In this document: one piece after another, positions 1 to 9,396 of the stretch
How the letters are laid out: every line of letters starts with the position of its first letter
How positions within the stretch are numbered: position 1 is the first letter of the stretch
Origin: Streptomyces sp. S4.7
GTDB taxonomy: Bacteria > Actinomycetota > Actinomycetes > Streptomycetales > Streptomycetaceae
Direction of reading: 5' to 3'
Length of the DNA: 64,000 nucleotides
Assembly: GCF_010384365.1 (NCBI RefSeq)
Contig: NZ_CP048397.1
Coordinates: forward strand, 3,534,001 to 3,598,000
The notes under the pieces: model-generated
Seen by the model: only the letters and a program-made list of their open reading frames with translations
Databases searched by the model: none
Told to the model about the DNA's origin: nothing
Position numbers and translations under genes: made by a program

Positions 1-731
1 CGCGGGCCGAGCTGACGCTGCTGATCCGCAACAGGACGACGCTCTTCGTGGCCCTGTTCGTGCCCATCGGGCTGATCGCCTCGGTCCAGGTCTCGCTGAA
101 GGACGTCGATCTGGAAGAGACCGGGATGAGCGTCCTGGAGATCGCGCTGACCGGCGGCATCGGCATGGTGCTGCTGATGGTCGTGTACTCGAACCTCACC
201 TCCGCGTACACGGCCAGGCGCGAGGAACTGGTGCTCAAGCGGCTCCGTACGGGCGAGGTGTCCGATCCGGAGATCCTGACCGGGACCGCGCTCCCCGCCG
301 CCGCGCTGGCGCTCGCGCAGTGTGTGCTGCTGGTCGCGGTCGGTGTCGCGTTCCTGGACGTCAGCTCCCCGCGGCGGCCCGAGCTGCTGGTGCTGGGTGT
401 GCTGGTGGGCATCGGGCTGATGGCGGCGCTGGCCGCGGCCACGGCTTCGTACACCCGCACCGTGGAGAGCGCGCAGATCACCACCATGCCGTTGTTCCTG
501 CTCTCGGTGGTGGGATCGGGCCTGTTCATGCCGCTGGAGGCGCTGCCCGACAACGTCGCCTCGGTCTGCGAGGTGCTGCCGATGACCGGCATCGTGACCC
601 TGGTGCGGGCGGGCTGGCTGGGCGACGCCGCGACCGGGGACCTGGTCTCGGCGGGACTGAATGCTCTGGCCTGGTCGGTGCTGGCGGTGTTTGCTGTGAA
701 GCGGTGGTTCCGCTGGGAGCCCCGACGCTGA
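1..731 (+). CDS. ABC-2 type transporter permease, 5' truncated by window edge
   Basis: The frame is open from base 3, so the true start lies upstream of the window; the GTG at 48 is probably internal. The visible ~240 residues hold alternating hydrophobic segments (about residues 15-25, 45-65, 95-115, 125-145, 155-175 and 210-225) and the loop pattern of ABC-2 exporter permeases, including the usual late G-x-G-x-F-M-P-L-x-x-L-P motif. It is probably the membrane half of a drug or lipid exporter whose ATPase gene lies just upstream. A two-component pair follows on the same strand, a common Streptomyces arrangement in which the kinase/regulator pair controls the exporter. Confidence 0.8.
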   Translation, partial: RAELTLLIRNRTTLFVALFVPIGLIASVQVSLKDVDLEETGMSVLEIALTGGIGMVLLMVVYSNLTSAYTARREELVLKRLRTGEVSDPEILTGTALPAAALALAQCVLLVAVGVAFLDVSSPRRPELLVLGVLVGIGLMAALAAATASYTRTVESAQITTMPLFLLSVVGSGLFMPLEALPDNVASVCEVLPMTGIVTLVRAGWLGDAATGDLVSAGLNALAWSVLAVFAVKRWFRWEPRR

Positions 732-829
732 GCGAAGGGCGCGACGGACGGACGACGCGCCGGCGGACGCCGAGCGCGCGTCCGTCCGTGGAAGAACACG
801 CCGACACGGGCGGGAGCGGGAAGGACGGC

Positions 830-2230
830 ATGGCGAGGGTGATGGGCAGGGCGCGACCGTGGGCCGGGAAGAGCAAACCCGCCAAGGTGGAGATCTACAC
901 CCGCTGGTCCTTCCACCTCTTCATGGTCGGCGAGCTGGTGGTCATGGCGATGGGCACCGTGGCGCGGGCCGGCTCACCGGTCGGCGGCTGGTTCCTGCTG
1001 CTCGGCTGTGCCCACGCGCTGGCGGCCGGCGCCTACATCTCGTACGCCCTCGACTGGTCGCTCGGCAGGCGGGCCCGGCCGACCCGTCTGATGGCCGTCA
1101 CGGGTGTGCTGTCCGTCGTCGGTTCCGTGGCGACCATGGCTCTCGTCGCCGCGAACCGGTCGAGCACGGACGACCTCCAGAGCCTGTCCTACGTGCTGGT
1201 CGCCTTCGCCGGATTCGGCGTCGGGTCGCTGGTCGTCGGTGTCCGGCGGGTGAAGAACATGCTGCTCCTGGTGCTGGCCTCCATCGTGGTCGTGGCGCTG
1301 TCCGGGCTGGTGTTCGGCATGGGGCTCGGTGCCCTCTTCGGTTCCGTGCTCGGGGTGCTGATCGCGGGACTGGCCCTGACCTTCACCACCGGCTTCTCGG
1401 TCTGGCTGGTCAAGGCCGTATGGGATCTGGACAGCGCCCGTGAACTCCAGGCACGGCTGGCCGTCGCCGAGGAGCGGCTGCGTTTCGGGCGGGACCTGCA
1501 CGATGTGATGGGCCGCAATCTGGCGGTGATAGCGCTCAAGAGCGAACTCGCGGTGCAGCTGGCGCAGCGCGGCGGCACGGAGCAGGCCGCCGCCCAGATG
1601 TCCGAGGTGCAGCGGATCGCGCGGGAGTCGCAGCGCGAGGTGCGGGCGGTCGTGCGGGGATACCGGGAGGTGGACCTGCGCACCGAACTGGAGGGCGCGC
1701 GGGGCGTGTTGCAGGCGGCGGGGATCGGTTTCCGGCTGGAGGGCGTGGATACGCCGAGCGGTGCGGGCGGGAACGGAACGGGCAGGGACGGTACGGACGG
1801 CGTGGACGGCGGCTCCGGCGGCGGTGCGGACGGCACGGCGGGCCTGGCGGCCGACGTGCAGTCCGCACTCGGGTGGGTGGTCCGCGAGGCCGCCACGAAC
1901 GTGCTGCGACACGGGGACGCGCGGCAGTGCACGGTACGACTGACGGTACGGGAGGGGTGCGACGCGGTGCTGGTCGTGGAGAACGACGGACTGCCCGACC
2001 GGGCGGCCCTGGCCCGGTCGGGCGCGGACAGCCCGCCCCGGCGGGCGGGGACCGGGCTCGCGGGGTTGCGCGAGCGGCTGGCCACGCTGGGCGGCACGCT
2101 CGACGCGGGGCCGGTGGACGGCACCCACTTCAGGCTGACGGCCCGCGTGCCGCTGGCGGCGGCGCCGACCGGGACCACTGAAACCGCTGGGGTCGCCGAG
2201 GCGGCCGGGGCGAGCGAGGTGACCGCGTGA
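830..2230 (+). CDS. DesK-type sensor histidine kinase
   Basis: This is a 466-residue membrane sensor kinase. The ATG at 830 follows a GGAAGGA ribosome-binding site, so I prefer it to the longer open frame that runs back into the permease gene. Six hydrophobic segments fill residues ~25-200. The HisKA_3 dimerisation box follows, with the phospho-acceptor His at about residue 224 in the motif R-D-L-H-D-V-M-G. A C-terminal HATPase_c domain has the N box (E-A-A-T-N-V-L-R-H) and the G-T-G-L-A-G-L-R-E-R box. A low-complexity Gly/Asp insert at about residues 310-335 separates the two. The stop overlaps the start of the next gene (GTGA), so the two are translationally coupled. The signal sensed is unknown. 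Confidence 0.9.
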   Translation: MARVMGRARPWAGKSKPAKVEIYTRWSFHLFMVGELVVMAMGTVARAGSPVGGWFLLLGCAHALAAGAYISYALDWSLGRRARPTRLMAVTGVLSVVGSVATMALVAANRSSTDDLQSLSYVLVAFAGFGVGSLVVGVRRVKNMLLLVLASIVVVALSGLVFGMGLGALFGSVLGVLIAGLALTFTTGFSVWLVKAVWDLDSARELQARLAVAEERLRFGRDLHDVMGRNLAVIALKSELAVQLAQRGGTEQAAAQMSEVQRIARESQREVRAVVRGYREVDLRTELEGARGVLQAAGIGFRLEGVDTPSGAGGNGTGRDGTDGVDGGSGGGADGTAGLAADVQSALGWVVREAATNVLRHGDARQCTVRLTVREGCDAVLVVENDGLPDRAALARSGADSPPRRAGTGLAGLRERLATLGGTLDAGPVDGTHFRLTARVPLAAAPTGTTETAGVAEAAGASEVTA

Positions 2231-2871
2231 GTCAGCCGCCACCGCCCGTCCCCGCGTCGGTGACACCCGTACGCATCCTGCTCGCCGACGACGAGCATCT
2301 GATCCGGGGCGCGTTCGCGGCGCTCCTCGGGCTGGAGGAGGATCTGACCGTCGTCGCCGAGGCCGCCTCCGGGCCCGAGGCGCTGGCGATGGCGCTGGCA
2401 CACCGCCCGGACGTCGCCGTCCTCGACCTCCAGATGCCGGGCGCCGACGGTGTGAAGGTCGCCACATCTCTGCGTACCGAACTGCCCGGCTGCCGGACGA
2501 TGATCGTCACCAGCCACGGCCGCCCCGGCCATCTCAAGCGGGCCCTGGCGGCGGGGGTGCGCGGCTTCGTACCGAAGACCGTCAGTGCCCGGCAGCTCGC
2601 CGAGATCATCCGTACCGTGCACGCCGGAAACCGGCACGTGGACCCGGAGTTGGCGGCCGACGCGATCTCCGCCGGTGACTCGCCGCTGACCGCGCGCGAG
2701 GCCGAGGTGCTGGAGCTGGCCGCCGACGGGGCGCCGATCGCCGACATCGCGGCATGGGCCTCGCTGTCGCAGGGCACCGTACGGAACTACCTGTCGTCGG
2801 CCGCGTCCAAACTGGGGGCTTCGAGCCGGCATACGGCGGTGCGTCTCGCCCGGGAGCGAGGTTGGGTATAG
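2227..2871 (+). CDS. NarL/FixJ-family response regulator
   Basis: This 214-residue protein has an N-terminal receiver domain with the acidic pair D21-D22, phospho-acceptor D67 in V-L-D-L-Q-M, the Thr/Ser switch near residue 95 and the conserved Lys in V-P-K-T near residue 118. A LuxR-type helix-turn-helix occupies about residues 150-210 (S-P-L-T-A-R-E-A-E-V-L onward). It overlaps the kinase gene by 4 bp and is its cognate partner. By position it probably controls the upstream ABC exporter, which is inference. Confidence 0.92.
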   Translation: MSQPPPPVPASVTPVRILLADDEHLIRGAFAALLGLEEDLTVVAEAASGPEALAMALAHRPDVAVLDLQMPGADGVKVATSLRTELPGCRTMIVTSHGRPGHLKRALAAGVRGFVPKTVSARQLAEIIRTVHAGNRHVDPELAADAISAGDSPLTAREAEVLELAADGAPIADIAAWASLSQGTVRNYLSSAASKLGASSRHTAVRLARERGWV

Positions 2872-2893
2872 TGGGCTTCGCGCCACGGCGCAC

Positions 2894-2966
2894 GCGGACG
2901 TAGCTCAGTTGGTAGAGCGCAACCTTGCCAAGGTTGAGGTCGCCAGTTCGAACCTGGTCGTCCGCT
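2894..2966 (+). tRNA. tRNA-Gly (GCC anticodon)
   Basis: A full cloverleaf can be drawn. The acceptor stem pairs GCGGACG with CGTCCGC, the D arm is GCTC/GAGC, and the anticodon stem CAACC/GGTTG holds loop TTGCCAA. The T arm carries TTCGAAC. The discriminator base is T and CCA is not encoded. A strong terminator follows 6 bp downstream. Confidence 0.96.
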
Positions 2967-2972
2967 CAGCAC

Positions 2973-3008
2973 AGGAACCCCCGGCCGGATCACCGGCCGG
3001 GGGTTCCT
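2973..3008. terminator. Intrinsic terminator between tRNA-Gly and purC
   Basis: A perfect 16-bp inverted repeat (AGGAACCCCCGGCCGG and its complement) flanks the loop ATCA, with no U tract, as is usual in Streptomyces. It lies between convergent transcription units, tRNA-Gly (+) and purC (-), and can serve both. Confidence 0.85.
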
Positions 3009-3026
3009 CGTTGTTCCGGCCGCGGG

Positions 3027-3926
3027 CTACCAGCGCGTACCGGTGAGGAGTTCGTACGCCTCCAGGTACTTGGCGCGCGTCGCGTCCACGATCTCCTGGG
3101 GCAGCTCCGGCGGTGGCTGCTCGCTCGCGCGGTCCCAGCCGGAGGCGGGCGACGTCAGCCAGTCCCGTACGTACTGCTTGTCGTACGACGGCTGCGCGTG
3201 GCCCGGCTCCCAGGTCGCCGCCGGCCAGAAGCGCGAGGAGTCCGGGGTCAGCACCTCGTCGGCGAGCACCAGCCGGTCGTCGGTGTCGAAGCCGAACTCG
3301 AACTTCGTGTCGGCCAGGATGATGCCCCGGTCGCGGGCGATGTCGCGGGCGCGGCCGTAGACGTCGAGCGTCGTACGGCGCAGCAGCGCGGCGGTCTCGG
3401 CGCCGACCTGGCGGGCGACCTCCTCGTACGACACGTTCTCGTCGTGGTCGCCGACGGCGGCCTTGGTGGCGGGGGTGAAGATCGGCGCCGGCAGCTCGGA
3501 GCCGTCGACCAGGCCCTCGGGGAGGGCGAGTCCGCAGACGGTGCGGGTCTGCTCGTACTCCGCGAGACCGGAGCCGGTGAGATAGCCGCGGGCGACGCAC
3601 TCGACCGGGGTCATCCGCAGGGGCTCGCAGATGAGTGTGCGGCCGGCCCAGTCGGCGGGGGCGCCGTCCGGGAGGTCGGTGGAGATGACATGGCTCGGCG
3701 CGAGGTCGGTGAACTTGTCGAACCACCAGAGCGAGAGCTGCGTCAGGACCCGTCCCTTGTCGGGGATTTCGGTGGGCAGGACCCAGTCGTACGCGGAGAT
3801 GCGGTCGCTGGCGACCATCACGAGATCGCCCGCCTCGTTCCGGTACAGGTCGCGCACCTTGCCGGTGTGCAGATGCACCAGGCCCGGGACCTGAAGCGGC
3901 TCGGGCTTTTCTACGAATCCGGACAC
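3027..3926 (-). CDS. purC: Phosphoribosylaminoimidazole-succinocarboxamide synthase
   Basis: SAICAR synthase joins aspartate to CAIR using ATP, in de novo purine synthesis. The 299-residue length fits the family. The N-terminal ATP-binding lobe shows the hallmark G-K-V-R-D-L-Y (residues ~21-27) and S-D-R-I-S-A-Y-D (~41-48). The middle carries the substrate-binding V-E-C-V-A-R-G-Y-L-T-G-S-G and the late I-L-A-D-T-K-F-E-F-G. It is transcribed convergently with tRNA-Gly. purD lies about 4 kb away on the same strand with two non-purine genes between. Confidence 0.97.
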   Translation of the reverse strand: MSGFVEKPEPLQVPGLVHLHTGKVRDLYRNEAGDLVMVASDRISAYDWVLPTEIPDKGRVLTQLSLWWFDKFTDLAPSHVISTDLPDGAPADWAGRTLICEPLRMTPVECVARGYLTGSGLAEYEQTRTVCGLALPEGLVDGSELPAPIFTPATKAAVGDHDENVSYEEVARQVGAETAALLRRTTLDVYGRARDIARDRGIILADTKFEFGFDTDDRLVLADEVLTPDSSRFWPAATWEPGHAQPSYDKQYVRDWLTSPASGWDRASEQPPPELPQEIVDATRAKYLEAYELLTGTRW

Positions 3927-4056
3927 GGTTCCTCGTTCCTCGCCGCGGGTGCTTTCCGGTTCCGATTCTCCCGTATGCGCGGGGCGTGCGTGGGGGCGGG
4001 GCGTGCGTGGGGCGGTGCGTGCGTGGGGCGGCCTGCCTCACCGGCCCCGGCCGCGT

Positions 4057-5514
4057 TCAGTCCCGCTTGCAGATGCGGTCGAGGAGATTCGCGGTCGCCC
4101 GCTGGACGCGCGGGTCGACATGGCCGGGGCGGTCCAGGGCGGGTGACCACGCGAAGGTTCCCGAGGCGAAGACGAGTGCGCCGGAGGGCGCCCGGTAGAG
4201 CGAAGTCTCCTGATGGCGCAGGGCGTTGTCGCCGTCCCGGTACGGCGAGTGGGCCAGCAGCATCCGTTCGTCGTGCTCGGGCAGCGCCGTACGCGGGAAG
4301 TAACGGTCCGCCTCGCCGGCGACCAGGCCGGGGATCTCGTCGCCCTCGGAGGCGCCGGTGGCTTCCCAGAACCAGTGCTCCGCGTTCCGTACGACCATCG
4401 GGTGCGGCTCGGGGACCCGGCCCACGTACTGGATGCCGAGCAGCTGCTGCTCCGGCTTGTCCACCTCCCGCCAGAGGGCCGGGCGGCCGGGGCCGTGGCG
4501 CTTGCGGCAGGTGAGGAGACGGTCGGGGATGCCGGAGGCGGACGGGCCCAACTCGACCTGCCAGTACATGGTGTTGGCGGAGAGGAAGACCAGCGACGTG
4601 CCGTGCGCACGCGCCCGCTCGACGGTGCGGCGCATGGGGAGCGACCAGTACTCGTCGTGGCCGGGGAAGACCAGCCCCCGGTAGCGGGTCGGGTCGATCC
4701 TGCCTGCGTGCAGATCGCGGGCGTCGGCGTAGGCGATGTCGTAGCCGTAGCGCTCGGCCCAGCGGATGAAGTCGTACGCGTGGCCCACGTGGATGGGCAG
4801 GCCGGCGCCCGCGTACGGGCGGTCGAAGGAGACGGTGATCGCCGCGTCCTCCTCACCGAGGAGCCGGCCCTGCTCGTCCCAGGCGTGGTAGAGGCTGGCG
4901 CCGAGACGGCCGTCCTCCGGGTAGAGGTTGTACGCCTGCCAGGTGATGTCGGGCAGCAGCAGGAGCAGGTCGGCGGGGTGGCTGTCGCGGACCGTGAAGG
5001 GGATGTGGGAGCGGTAGCCGTCGGTGGTGGTGAGGACGGCCACGTACGCGCCGAGCGACCAGTACGACGGGATCTGGAGTCGCCAGGAGAGCCACCAGTG
5101 GTGACAGGAGACCGTGCGCTCGGCGGCGAGCGGGGCGGGCTGGACGATGCCGGAGAGGCGGGGGCTGGTGGTGATCTTGCGGGCGCCCTCGCCGCCGTAG
5201 TGCCCGATCCGGTAGATGTCCACGGCGAACGGCTGGGGCGGATCGACGGTGACGTGGAAGTCGATCGACTCGCCGGGCGCGGCGGCGCCGGTGGAGGCGA
5301 AGCCCTTGATCTGTCGGTGGACGTCGTCGGCGGTGCGGGTGCCGCCGCGGTCGCGCCCGAGCGTCGGGTCCGCGTACCAGGGGACGACCTGGCCGGTGTC
5401 GTCGAAGTAGGTCTCGCTGCCGCGCAGCCAGGGCACCGGTCCCTGGCCGAAGGGGTCTGAGACGGCGTGGGCGAGCGCGCCCGACTCCCACCGTCGGATG
5501 TGATCGGCGCACAT
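4057..5514 (-). CDS. N,N-dimethylformamidase large (beta) subunit-like protein
   Basis: This 485-residue protein starts at the ATG at 5514, behind a strong AGGGAGGGG site; a longer frame to 5619 has no such site. After a short N-terminal lead there is a beta-rich domain (residues ~70-160, containing D-I-Y-R-I-G-H-Y-G-G) and then a long region with P-G-H-D-E-Y-W-S and L-S-A-N-T-M-Y-W-Q. These are typical of the dimethylformamidase beta-subunit-like family, whose fold resembles class I glutamine amidotransferases. True DMFase hydrolyses N,N-dimethylformamide with a small alpha subunit. No alpha subunit is visible here, so the substrate is unknown and the name gives family only. Confidence 0.75.
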   Translation of the reverse strand: MCADHIRRWESGALAHAVSDPFGQGPVPWLRGSETYFDDTGQVVPWYADPTLGRDRGGTRTADDVHRQIKGFASTGAAAPGESIDFHVTVDPPQPFAVDIYRIGHYGGEGARKITTSPRLSGIVQPAPLAAERTVSCHHWWLSWRLQIPSYWSLGAYVAVLTTTDGYRSHIPFTVRDSHPADLLLLLPDITWQAYNLYPEDGRLGASLYHAWDEQGRLLGEEDAAITVSFDRPYAGAGLPIHVGHAYDFIRWAERYGYDIAYADARDLHAGRIDPTRYRGLVFPGHDEYWSLPMRRTVERARAHGTSLVFLSANTMYWQVELGPSASGIPDRLLTCRKRHGPGRPALWREVDKPEQQLLGIQYVGRVPEPHPMVVRNAEHWFWEATGASEGDEIPGLVAGEADRYFPRTALPEHDERMLLAHSPYRDGDNALRHQETSLYRAPSGALVFASGTFAWSPALDRPGHVDPRVQRATANLLDRICKRD

Positions 5515-5773
5515 TGGCGCGCCCCTCCCTGGAATCCCGTCCGGGTCTTGGTGGTCGGTCGACTGCCGGTGGGCGGGCGGCCGTTGGGGCCGGGCCGTGT
5601 CAGCGTCGAGCCCCAGCACATCACATTACGCACGCGCTCCGTCACCGTTCGTCGCGAATGGAAGTGAACGGAACACCCGGATTCGGATGGCGGGTTGAGT
5701 GGCGCGTGGCGCTCACCGGGCGGCCCGCCAGGCGGTTTGCCGGACCCCTGCCGTGGGGTTCTTCAGGCCCTCG

Positions 5774-5857
5774 CCGGGCGGTTTGCCGGGCGGTTCGTGT
5801 TCTGTGCCCGGGCGGTTCGTGGGCTGTACCCAGGCGGTTCGTGGGCCTTGCTCGGGC
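5774..5857. repeat. Imperfect GGGCGGTTCGT tandem repeats
   Basis: Four imperfect copies of GGGCGGTT(T/C)G(T/C) are spaced by 12 to 24 bp in the 400-bp gap between the dimethylformamidase-like gene (start 5514) and the next coding end (5919). I see no gene in this gap; the repeats may be replication slippage. Confidence 0.5.
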
Positions 5858-5918
5858 GGGGCGCGGCGCCTTCGGCGGGTCCGGGCCGGGCGTCCCGGCC
5901 GGATGGGGGTGAGCGAAT

Positions 5919-7691
5919 TCACACCAGACGGACCGGTTTCTCCGAACGTACGCCCGTCGAGGCCAGCCATGTCCGCAGCGGCTCCACGTCCCCGTCCTCC
6001 ACCAGGCTCAGCACCCCGCCCGCCAGATCCGTGCGGCGTTTGCCGCCCATCAGCAGGGCCGGTCCGTCGAGCCAGTCGAGGCCCGGGGCCGCGCCCGCCG
6101 TGTCCACGGCCGCGCAGCAGACCATCGCCGTGACGTGGTCGGCGAGCAGCTCACGGCCCGTACGCGGCGGCATGAGCGGAAGCAGCGGGAGCGGGTCCGT
6201 CCCACGGAACGCCAGGGCGTCGCCGGCCGTCTCCGCCGCCGGGGCGGGCGACGGGACGGACGGCACGGCCGCGGCCTCCTCGCGCGCCACCTCGGCGCTG
6301 ATCCCGGCCGCCAGGGCATCGCCCGCCTCCTCGCCCCGTCCGGCGAGATGGTCCATGACGCGGTCCAGCGTGGGGCCGAGCACGCGGGCGGCCGAGAGGT
6401 CGGCCGCGGATTCGCCGGGCCGGACGGAGGGACGTACACCCATGTCGTCCAGGACGCGGTGCAGCCTGGCCGCTTCCGTACGCCACTTACGGTCGACGAC
6501 CTCTTCCGGATACTGCTGCCAGTCGACCGGGGACCAGTCGGGGCCGGAGGCGGCCGGGCCGCCGTGGAAGAGGCGCGCGGCCAGCAGGGACGCGGCCTCG
6601 TCGACCGCGCCGGGCTCTTCGAGCAGATCGCAGGCGGGCCGCTCGCCGAGCCGGGAGGTGAAGCCGTCGGCCAGCCGGTCGCGCCGCGAGAGCTCGGTGA
6701 GCGCCGATACGACTCCGACGTCGAGCCGGGACGGCCAGCGGCCCATCCGCCAGGCGGGCAGCGCGACACGGGTCAGCAGCCGGTCCCAGCCCGCGTAGGC
6801 GAGGCCGACCTGCTCCTGGGCGACGATCCGCAGGCCGTAGTCCACACCCTGTGCGCGCTCGGACGCGGCGGAGGCGACACCGCGCTCCATCAGCGCGGCG
6901 TGCTCGCCGCAGGCGCGCAGCATCAGGCGGGCGATCCGGCCGACGACGGCGAGCGCGGCCCGGCGTATCAGCCCGAGCCCCGGGCGGCCGGAGAAAGCCG
7001 CCGCGGCGTCGAGGCCCCGCACGAAGCGGCGGGCGGCCGCTATGTCGGGGTGCGACGCCGGCCCCGTACCGGCCACGACAGGGGCCAGCACGGCGCGCAG
7101 CTCGGCGACCCGCATCCACCACAGGAAAGGCGAGCCGATCACGAGGACTGGCGCGGCGGGGATCCGGTGGCGGCCGGGGCCGGCGGCCGACCCCTTCGGG
7201 AAGCCGGGGACCCCACGGGCGCCGGTGCCATCGCCGGTACCGGATGGGCCGGTCGGGGCGTCGACGGGGGCGTGCGCGGGGTGCGTACGGTCCTCGAGCC
7301 AACTGTCGCAGTCGGGGGTCAGGGCTATGGCCGAGGGCGCGGGCACGTCCAGCCGCTCGGCCAGATCCCGCACCAGCCGATACAGGTCGGGGGCGGACCG
7401 CTCGGCGATCTCCACGGTGGGGCTGAGGGCGGGTCTGGCCCTGGAGATCACGACGGCGACGGCCGCCGCGCACAGCAGCACGACCACGGCGAAACTTGTC
7501 ACGGTCCAGCGCGCGGTGTCCCAACTCCCGCCGGTGAGACGGCCCGTGGCACCGCCCGCGAGCAGCACGACCGCCGCCGCGGCGGGCAGCAGCGCGACGG
7601 CCATGGCCCTGCCGCGCACGCGCAGCACCGCGACAGCCCTGGACCTGGCGCCCAGGACACCGATCTCCTCACCGACACCGGAACCGGACAC
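5919..7691 (-). CDS. Membrane protein resembling an M48 peptidase without the zinc motif
   Basis: The protein has 590 residues from the GTG at 7691. Two transmembrane helices lie near residues 30-50 and 65-85. A region follows that reads like the M48 (HtpX/Ste24-like) core: residues D-L-Y-R-L-V-R-D-L-A-E-R-L-D-V-P and later V-L-V-I-G-S-P-F-L then E-L-R-A-V-L-A. In active M48 enzymes the last motif continues into H-E-x-G-H, but here it continues P-V-V-A-G, so the zinc ligands are absent. The C-terminal half is Ala/Arg-rich and matches nothing I know. It lies between purC and purD on the same strand. The M48 relation is inference; a conserved Streptomyces hypothetical protein is the safe label. 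Confidence 0.6.
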   Translation of the reverse strand: MSGSGVGEEIGVLGARSRAVAVLRVRGRAMAVALLPAAAAVVLLAGGATGRLTGGSWDTARWTVTSFAVVVLLCAAAVAVVISRARPALSPTVEIAERSAPDLYRLVRDLAERLDVPAPSAIALTPDCDSWLEDRTHPAHAPVDAPTGPSGTGDGTGARGVPGFPKGSAAGPGRHRIPAAPVLVIGSPFLWWMRVAELRAVLAPVVAGTGPASHPDIAAARRFVRGLDAAAAFSGRPGLGLIRRAALAVVGRIARLMLRACGEHAALMERGVASAASERAQGVDYGLRIVAQEQVGLAYAGWDRLLTRVALPAWRMGRWPSRLDVGVVSALTELSRRDRLADGFTSRLGERPACDLLEEPGAVDEAASLLAARLFHGGPAASGPDWSPVDWQQYPEEVVDRKWRTEAARLHRVLDDMGVRPSVRPGESAADLSAARVLGPTLDRVMDHLAGRGEEAGDALAAGISAEVAREEAAAVPSVPSPAPAAETAGDALAFRGTDPLPLLPLMPPRTGRELLADHVTAMVCCAAVDTAGAAPGLDWLDGPALLMGGKRRTDLAGGVLSLVEDGDVEPLRTWLASTGVRSEKPVRLV

Positions 7692-8002
7692 GTCCGGATC
7701 TCACCCCCTCTGCCAGCACTGCGGCGGATTTGCTCACTCCCCCACTGTGGCACCCGCCACTGACATCGCAATGCCGGTGGGCCAAGTGCCCGAACGCTTG
7801 CGCCGCACCATAGTTGGGGCCCCTGCGGGGGTCATTCGGATGGGCTAACCGCCACTCGATGGAATGGCTTTGGGCAAAGGTGCTGACGCGCGGGTGTTCC
7901 GGAGTCCGGTATCCGCGGCGGGGTGACGAGGGGAACTGGTTTCCGCGACCGGGCCGCGTGGCGGGCTCGGGTGTCGGGTGTCCGATGTTCGTGCCGGGGG
8001 GG

Positions 8003-8032
8003 CCGGGGCGGGACGGAGACGTCCCGGCCCCG
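8003..8032 (-). terminator. Likely purD terminator in a 350-bp gap
   Basis: A GC-rich hairpin with a 12-bp stem, one bulge and loop GAGA lies just downstream of the purD stop. The rest of the gap (7692-8002) holds no gene that I can support. Confidence 0.55.
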
Positions 8033-8041
8033 ACCGGCCGG

Positions 8042-9298
8042 TCAGGCTTCGGCGGCCTCGCGGGCGATGTCCGTACGGTGCTGGGAACCGTCCAGGCGAA
8101 TGCGGTCCACGGCCGCGTACGCCCGCTCCCGCGCCTGCCCGAGATCCTTGCCGGTCGCCGTGACGGACAGCACCCGGCCACCGGCGCTCAGGACCGTGCT
8201 GCCGTCGTCGGCCAGCCGGGTCCCGGCGTGCAGGACGTACGCGTGGGGCGCATCCTGCGCGACGACGTCGGCCAGGCCCTCGATGGGGTCGCCCGTGCGC
8301 GGCGTACCGGGGTAGTTGTGCGAGGCCACGACGACAGTGACCGCCGCGTCGTCGCGCCAGACCAGGGACGGCTGATCGGCGAGACGCTCCTCGGCGGCGG
8401 CCAGCAGGACACCGGCGAGCGGGGTCCTCAGCCGGGCCAGGACCACCTGTGTCTCGGGGTCCCCGAAACGGGCGTTGAACTCGATCACCCGCACACCGCG
8501 GCCGGTGATCGCCAGGCCCGCGTACAGCAGCCCGGCGAAGGGCGTGCCACGGCGGCGCAGTTCGTCGACGGTCGGCTGGAGCACCGTCTCCAGGACCTCG
8601 TCGACCAGCTTGGGATCGGCCCACGGGAGCGGCGAATAGGCGCCCATGCCACCGGTGTTGGGGCCCTCGTCGCCGTCGAGCGCCCGCTTGAAGTCCTGGG
8701 CGGGCCGCAGCGGGAGGACGGTGCGGCCGTCGGTGACGGCGAAGAGGGAGACCTCGGGGCCGTCGAGGAACTCCTCGATGACGACGCGGCCACAGGCGAG
8801 CGCGTGCTCGCGGGCGGCGGCGATGTAGTCGGTCACCACGACGCCCTTGCCGGCGGCGAGACCGTCGTCCTTGACGACGAAGGGGGCACCGAAGGCGTCG
8901 AGGGCCTTGTCGATCTCCTCGGGGGTCGTACAGACGTAACTGCGCCCGGTGGGGACACTGGCCGCGGCCATGACGTCCTTGGCGAAGGCCTTGGAGCCCT
9001 CCAGCCGCGCGGCCTCGGCGGACGGGCCGAAGCAGGCGATGCCCGCGTCCCGTACGGCGTCGGCGACCCCCGCGACGAGCGGCGCCTCGGGTCCGACGAC
9101 GACGAGCCGGGCCTCCAGCTCGGTGGCGAGCCGGGCGACGGCCGCACCGTCCATGGCGTCGACCGGGTGCAGCTGGGCGACTTCGGCGATGCCGGCGTTG
9201 CCCGGCGCGCAGTGCAGGGCGGTGACGTCGGGATCGAGGGACAGAGAGCGGCACAGGGCGTGTTCGCGGGCACCGCCGCCGATGACTAGGACCTTCAC
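8042..9298 (-). CDS. purD: Phosphoribosylamine-glycine ligase (GAR synthetase)
   Basis: This ATP-grasp enzyme joins glycine to phosphoribosylamine in purine synthesis. The 418 residues fit the family. I chose the GTG at 9298 because the conserved N-terminus ([13 protein letters not shown]) begins at residue 2. The N domain is followed by G-P-E-A-P-L-V-A-G, the ATP-grasp region containing [12 protein letters not shown] near residues 142-153, and the late catalytic motif R-F-G-D-P-E-T-Q. No clear Shine-Dalgarno precedes this start. Confidence 0.96.
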   Translation of the reverse strand: MKVLVIGGGAREHALCRSLSLDPDVTALHCAPGNAGIAEVAQLHPVDAMDGAAVARLATELEARLVVVGPEAPLVAGVADAVRDAGIACFGPSAEAARLEGSKAFAKDVMAAASVPTGRSYVCTTPEEIDKALDAFGAPFVVKDDGLAAGKGVVVTDYIAAAREHALACGRVVIEEFLDGPEVSLFAVTDGRTVLPLRPAQDFKRALDGDEGPNTGGMGAYSPLPWADPKLVDEVLETVLQPTVDELRRRGTPFAGLLYAGLAITGRGVRVIEFNARFGDPETQVVLARLRTPLAGVLLAAAEERLADQPSLVWRDDAAVTVVVASHNYPGTPRTGDPIEGLADVVAQDAPHAYVLHAGTRLADDGSTVLSAGGRVLSVTATGKDLGQARERAYAAVDRIRLDGSQHRTDIAREAAEA

Positions 9299-9396
9299 GG
9301 GGGGCAGCCTAGCCGGGACGGGGTCCGCGACCGACCTGACGTCCGGCGGCCGGACGGCGGGCGCGGGTATGAGGGTGCGCGGGGCGGGGGCGTCCC

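Noticed and set aside
1189..2886. Very long minus-strand open frame (over 500 codons)
   Set aside because: It is antisense to the kinase and regulator genes, which have clear domains. High GC makes stop codons rare on the opposite strand, and its composition is Arg/Pro-rich without motifs.
4057..5514. A dimethylformamide degradation operon
   Set aside because: Only a large-subunit-like protein is present. There is no small subunit and no amine-using genes, and the location beside purC suggests another role.
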